Shown here piece after piece: positions 20,768 to 24,393 of a stretch of DNA of 24,393 nucleotides. Numbering within the stretch: position 1 is the first letter of the stretch; the number at the start of each line of letters is the position of its first letter. Made by a program: the position numbers and the translations under genes. The stretch comes from Stereum hirsutum FP-91666 SS1 (Eukaryota > Basidiomycota > Agaricomycetes > Russulales > Stereaceae): contig NW_006763154.1 of NCBI RefSeq assembly GCF_000264905.1, forward strand, positions 402,784 to 427,176, written 5' to 3'. The notes beneath the pieces are model-generated. The model searched no databases, had not been told where the DNA came from, and was given only the letters and a program-made list of their open reading frames with translations.

Positions 20768-21357
20768 CAAAGTGTTATGAACTTTTTGTAGTACTATAAA
20801 ATATATTAGTATTCTTACCTACGAATGCATGAGCGAAATAAAAACAAAAACACCCTCGCCACAAAGACTGCAGACGAGTCAAATCAGCGATGATATGAAT
20901 CGGCTACCGGTCCGGCGATCTTACTTACGCCACTTCGCGCGGGCCACAGTACTGATCTCTATCGAGATCATCTCCCCCTCGTTCCTTACTCTCCTCTTCG
21001 AGTCGCCTTTGATCTTGTGCTGCTCAGTAATACTCACCTGATTATTACTGTACTGATTACTGAGCGAGTTCTTTATCCCTGCGTCTTCATTCGTTGCTCT
21101 TGAATGTGGCTTAGAAGGCTCACTTTTCTATTCGTCGACACATTCTATGGCGACATTATTTGCTCTTCGTACTTATTCATCTGGGTCATCTATGCTTACT
21201 CGTTTATTCTATCTCTGGATGTATATAAACTAGTAGCTACACTCGAATAAATCCCCAGACTTGTTCTGGTCTGTTTCCTCCCTTAGCCACCTCTTCAGCT
21301 TCGTCTCAACAAGTCAAGCGCGACCTAGAGAACCCTAATCGAGTCGTTGACACAAAG
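20768..21357 (+). mobile_element. solo LTR of a retrotransposon with 5-bp target duplication
   Basis: A 580-bp insertion (20773-21352) starts TGTTATGAAC and ends GTTGACA, i.e. TG...CA. It is flanked by direct repeats CAAAG (20768-20772 and 21353-21357). The related site in array 1 (6185-6195) carries CAAAG once, an exact empty site. Inside are TATATAA (21222-21228) and AATAAA (21246-21251) in plus orientation, as expected for an LTR promoter and poly(A) signal. No gag or pol sequence lies next to it, so it is a solo LTR left by recombination. Copia or gypsy origin cannot be decided. Confidence 0.88.
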
Positions 21358-21399
21358 CAACCGGCAGGATAAAAGAAAGGTCAACCGTAGGATGGCACC

Positions 21400-21494
21400 C
21401 AGCTCGACTCGGAGTTGAACCGAGAACTTTCCGTTAACCTTTACGCTGGTCACCATACAGAAGACAGATGCACTACCATTGCGCTACCGAGCTA
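21400..21494 (-). tRNA. tRNA-like unit 21 (possible tRNA-Arg with TCT anticodon)
   Basis: The anticodon stem TCTGT/ACGGA pairs fully (one wobble), and the loop begins C-T-TCT-G: U33, anticodon TCT and purine 37 all fit, followed by an intron-like insert. The B box and T arm are intact. The discriminator is G rather than A, and base 7 makes a mismatch. T4 lies at 21371-21374. It is the unit closest to a conventional intron-containing tRNA. Confidence 0.6.
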
Positions 21495-21671
21495 TAGTTC
21501 TATAGCTCCCAAGACGGATAAGTGGATCATACCCCAAGACGCAGAACAAAGCAGCACACAGGCGACCCCGAGTCGGAGCCACTCTGCCCGTCCGAGGCAA
21601 GAAAATCCAAAGTATGACAAAGGAACTGCGACCATGAATATAAAAAAAAAGTGATTGTAAACTCATGGACA

Positions 21672-21776
21672 TAGCTCGACTTGGATTCGAACCGAGATCT
21701 TCCCGTCACCCATTATCTGAAAATTGATAGACGGAGAAAGTGGACGCGGATGCACTACCATTGCGCTATCGAGCTA
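21672..21776 (-). tRNA. tRNA-like unit 22 (insert family F)
   Basis: Acceptor intact; the T stem has one mismatch (CTCGG/CCAAG) with B box GGTTCGAATCC; D stem GCGC/GTGC holds by a wobble. A long T9 terminator lies at 21642-21650. Confidence 0.6.
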
Positions 21777-21932
21777 TATTTCTATGTCCCCCAGGATGGA
21801 TAACTCGATCGTGGTCCAGGATGTAGAACAAAGCAGCATGTAGGCGACCCCGAGTCTGAGCCACTCACTCCTTCATAAGCAAGAGGAAAATAGAACGAAA
21901 AGTGTGAAAAAGCTAGGCTATGAGGGTACCCA

Positions 21933-22034
21933 TAGCTCGACTCGGAGTCGAACCGAGATCTTCCCGTCAACCATAACGAGCACCGTGAATGTTGCAAGTG
22001 GACAGAGACGCACTACCATTGCGCTACCGAGCTA
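21933..22034 (-). tRNA. tRNA-like unit 23 (insert family C)
   Basis: C-family body joined to the downstream flank found at the family-B unit 4952-5056 (GCTAGGCTATGAGGGTACCC). T arm intact, 5' end AGCTCGG. T5 lies at 21907-21911. Confidence 0.65.
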
Positions 22035-22220
22035 TTCTTCTATAGTTCCCAAGACGGATAAGTGCACGTGGGTAATGCCCCAGGATGTAGAACAAAGCAG
22101 TCCGCAGGAAATCCCCGAGTCTGAGCCACTCACTCCTTCCTTCATAAGCGAGAAAAAAGCAAGACAAAAGAATATGGAACGAAAAGGGTGAAAAAACTAG
22201 GTTGTGCCAACGGAATCCAG

Positions 22221-22323
22221 TAGCTCGACTCGGACTCGAACCGAGATCTTCCGTCAACAATCAAGCAGGTCCGCATCAATCCAGGATCGAGAACAAACGC
22301 GTAACCGTTACGCTATCGAGCTA
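22221..22323 (-). tRNA. tRNA-like unit 24 (insert family E, compensated D stem)
   Basis: Body as in the unit at 6814-6916, including the paired D-stem change GCGT/ACGC. The downstream flank matches that of the unit at 6014. Acceptor and T arm are perfect; the D loop reads AACGGTT. T6 lies at 22191-22196. Confidence 0.7.
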
Positions 22324-23558
22324 TATCTTATAGCTCGATATCCTCTGCGACAAATTGGTCAAGGTGTTGGACACGCGAACATAAAGCAAAGCGAGGCAAC
22401 GTATGAGTCTCCGAGTCGGGTGCGGCGAGAACGTTGACCAGAAAGAAAGCGCCAGCAGACCATCATGAGCAGAAGAACGATAGTGACACTGAGAAGACTA
22501 GAGAGAAATAGAGAACTAGAGAACGACCCTCGAGAGCTGTCATGGAGGTCGAGGACAAGTTGAAAAGTTTCGTGCCGCGGTGTGGCTTCTCGCCGGTCGG
22601 CCCGCTAGCCGGATTTCCGACCGGACCCGATCGACTCGGGCGTGCGAATTTGTTGAAGGTGTTTTTGACGACCATCATTCGAGTCTTGCAGGTCTCCGCT
22701 GGGTTTCTGTCAGTATATATCGTCGATGCTGTCCCCTCGAACTGCTCTCTACAATATCCTACACTCGCGGACGTCCGTCCATACGCACCGTCTTTAGCTT
22801 ATGCATATGGAGTTTGCGAATGCGAACCAGCCTGCGACTGCCTCCGAGCCTAACTAGTTGAACTTCATAGTTTCAGAATTCGACTCCCATTTGGACACTG
22901 ACAGATCGTGGATCTCTCTCTCACTTGTCCAAACATTCAAATGGAACGCTCTGTCTCACTGTCAGCTTCTTTCTGTGGCTTTAATACTAATAGAGTTATA
23001 GAGGCTTCTCCTCGAGCCGACCAGTGGGACACTCGATGCGCCGCAACGTCATCGGTCCTCGGGGGATCCTCGTCAATCATCACTCGGTGCTCGCTTTGAC
23101 TCTGTCTCTGGCCCGAAATGGACGCTCGGGGCTTGATGTGGACATATTGTTTTCTTACTGTTACTGTGGTGCTTGAATATTAGAGAATGATTGCTTGGGT
23201 CAGGGGACTAGTACTTGGCTGCTATCTATCTAGTGGGTATGCTTTGCGACGACTGGAAAGCGCGACACTCATCTCATACTTATTCTTCCGTGACTCTGAG
23301 CGTTTCGGGAGTGATGGTCAGCCCAAGATTGAAGTATGCGAAAAGATCGGGAAAGAGTCGCAGCTCGACGTGACGGACGGCTGCCATCCATCCGCATCAT
23401 CATAGACTTCTCGCTTCTCGCTGGCATTGTCATCGACCAACGGATCCCGTATAAGCCCATCGACAAGCTCGCCCTCGCCCTTTCTCCTCTTCCTCCCCTC
23501 GCCGCTTCTGTCCTCTGTCCTCTACGCTGGGCCACACTCCGCCACGCCACGCCACACG
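22324..23558. repeat. duplicated flank and upstream region, copy 2
   Basis: This is the counterpart of 6917-9114, shortened mainly because the 946-bp inverted-repeat element is absent. It is similar in blocks (22324-22645, about 22885-23148, 23310-23558). No gene is recognised; the ORFs at 22542-22861 are not conserved in copy 1. Confidence 0.7.
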
Positions 23559-24175
23559 ATGACGTTCGCAGTGCTCCGCGCGCTGAAGACCATCATCGGC
23601 GAAGCCATCGACGACATCGAACGCGTCTATTCCTCCGCCCACGTGCCCTCTCCCTCTCCCTTCCCCGCCCACCCGAAAACCTCCGCCTCGCCCTCGTCTT
23701 CCTGCCCGCCCGGTCCCTTCTCCCTCTCTTCCGGTACAGATCCAGATGCCGACGCAGATGGTGAATGGGAGCTCGAGTCTGCGCCGACGTCGCCCCAGAG
23801 CCCCGCTTTTCCGGTTCAAGGTGCGTTTACTCCCACTTTGCGTCTCCTCTCCTCTCAATAGTTAACAATGCAAAACGGTGAATATTTTACGATGGATGAA
23901 GCGAGTTCTCAAGCTTGAGCACTCCTCCGTTTCGGAAATTTTCTTCCTCCATCGCAATCGTCAACACTCGGCATCCGCCCCTCCACGACCTCCCCGGTCT
24001 CTCCACGACCACGAGCTCCAATCCCTCCACTCCACGCTTATACTCACACCCCAACCCCACTGCGCCGATGCAAACCTCGCAACAGCTCCACAGTTGGCTC
24101 GCGATCAACGTTGAGTTGGTAGTGCATAGCCCAGGGTCGTATTCTAGGGAACATCTGACGGGAGTCGAGTACTGA
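23559..24175 (+). CDS. MTFAVLR-type protein, copy 2 (possible O-methyltransferase-like, model uncertain)
   Basis: Exon 1 starts at the ATG at 23559 with MTFAVLRALKTIIGEAIDDI and the same Ser/Pro/Asp-rich stretch as copy 1 (WELESAPTSPQSPAFP). A strong donor GTGCGT lies at 23821; read unspliced, the frame stops at 23861. An open stretch with STPPFRKFSSS... runs to a TGA at 24173-24175. It joins in frame only if a weaker donor (GT at 23814) and the acceptor before 23906 are used. The stronger donor gives early stops in the combinations I tried. The real gene may continue past the window. As for copy 1, only the N-terminal helix suggests O-methyltransferase-like proteins. Confidence 0.4.
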
Positions 24176-24393
24176 TTGGCCGTTTGCGAAACGTTGGTCG
24201 GGAGGATAGAGAATGCGGGCGTGGAGAACACGTCGAAGGGGTGCAGGAGTGTGGATGAAGGGGAAGGAGTTTGCAGCAGGCTTGTCAGAGGTTGATGGAG
24301 GAGAGGGTGAGTCGTCGATCGTCAGGTGGGTATCATATTCAGACGCGGGTGGCTGACGCTTTTGATTGATTGGTGTGGGATTGATTGGTAAAG
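24176..24393. other. window end, nothing firm
   Basis: A donor-like GGTGAGTCG near 24307 and a branch-like GGCTGAC near 24351 suggest an intron, so the preceding gene could extend beyond the right edge. No coding similarity is seen. Confidence 0.3.

Larger units (their letters stand above)
19532..22323 (-). repeat. tandem array 2 of tRNA-like Pol III units (9 copies)
   Basis: Same organisation, strand and spacer motifs as array 1. It contains eight full or nearly full units and one truncated one, and is interrupted by a solo LTR at 20773-21352. Several units correspond in order to units of array 1, showing common origin by duplication. Confidence 0.9.

Noticed and set aside
22542..22861. Overlapping ORFs right of array 2
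   Set aside because: The homologous stretch of copy 1 does not keep the frames, and no family is recognised.
23430..23858. 142-codon minus-strand ORF opposite the MTFAVLR gene copy 2, and the similar one opposite copy 1
   Set aside because: Arg/Gly-rich translation antisense to a C-rich coding region, a typical shadow of biased codon use.

Overview
The window looks like accessory DNA from a filamentous basidiomycete (Agaricomycetes). The genes are split by short introns of 41-83 nt with GT...AG borders. The families are typical of mushroom-forming fungi: a NACHT-type NLR, a fungal caspase-like protein, a DUF6535-type membrane protein and a relic of an NRPS-like adenylation domain. All gene models here were built by eye from splice signals and reading frame.

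Layout from left to right: (1) 1-2296, minus strand: four exons of an NLR/STAND protein with a helical N-terminal domain and a NACHT NTPase; its C-terminus lies beyond the left edge. (2) 3029-6916: a tandem array of 15 tRNA-like RNA polymerase III units, all on the minus strand. (3) 6917-9603: a flank containing a 946-bp inverted-repeat transposable element, then a gene with a conserved N-terminus (MTFAVLR...AIDDIERVYSSAH). (4) 10276-11409: a decayed NRPS-like adenylation domain, plus strand. (5) 11818-14353, minus strand: a five-exon, 742-residue caspase-like protein whose active-site motif reads DCGYRG where DCCHSG is usual, so the catalytic Cys appears to be lost. (6) 16059-18545, plus strand: a multi-exon DUF6535-type membrane protein. 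(7) 19532-22323: a second array of nine tRNA-like units (one truncated), interrupted by a 580-bp solo LTR. (8) 22324-24393: a second copy of the flank and of the MTFAVLR gene.

The most striking content is the pair of tRNA-like arrays: 24 copies in all. Most have a good A box, B box, 7-bp acceptor helix, T arm and D arm, and nearly all have an oligo-T terminator just downstream. Yet the anticodon/intron segment is replaced by at least six different sequence families. Two units carry a double change that preserves a D-stem base pair, which suggests the fold is, or was, selected. Several units are mosaics, with the flank of one unit joined to the body of another. The block 'array + flank + MTFAVLR gene' occurs twice in the same orientation, so a segmental duplication explains the window's outer frame. 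The transposon and the LTR each have an empty counterpart in the other copy.

Functionally, the NLR and the caspase-like protein belong to families linked to fungal regulated cell death and non-self recognition. Whether they, or the arrays, work together cannot be told from sequence.
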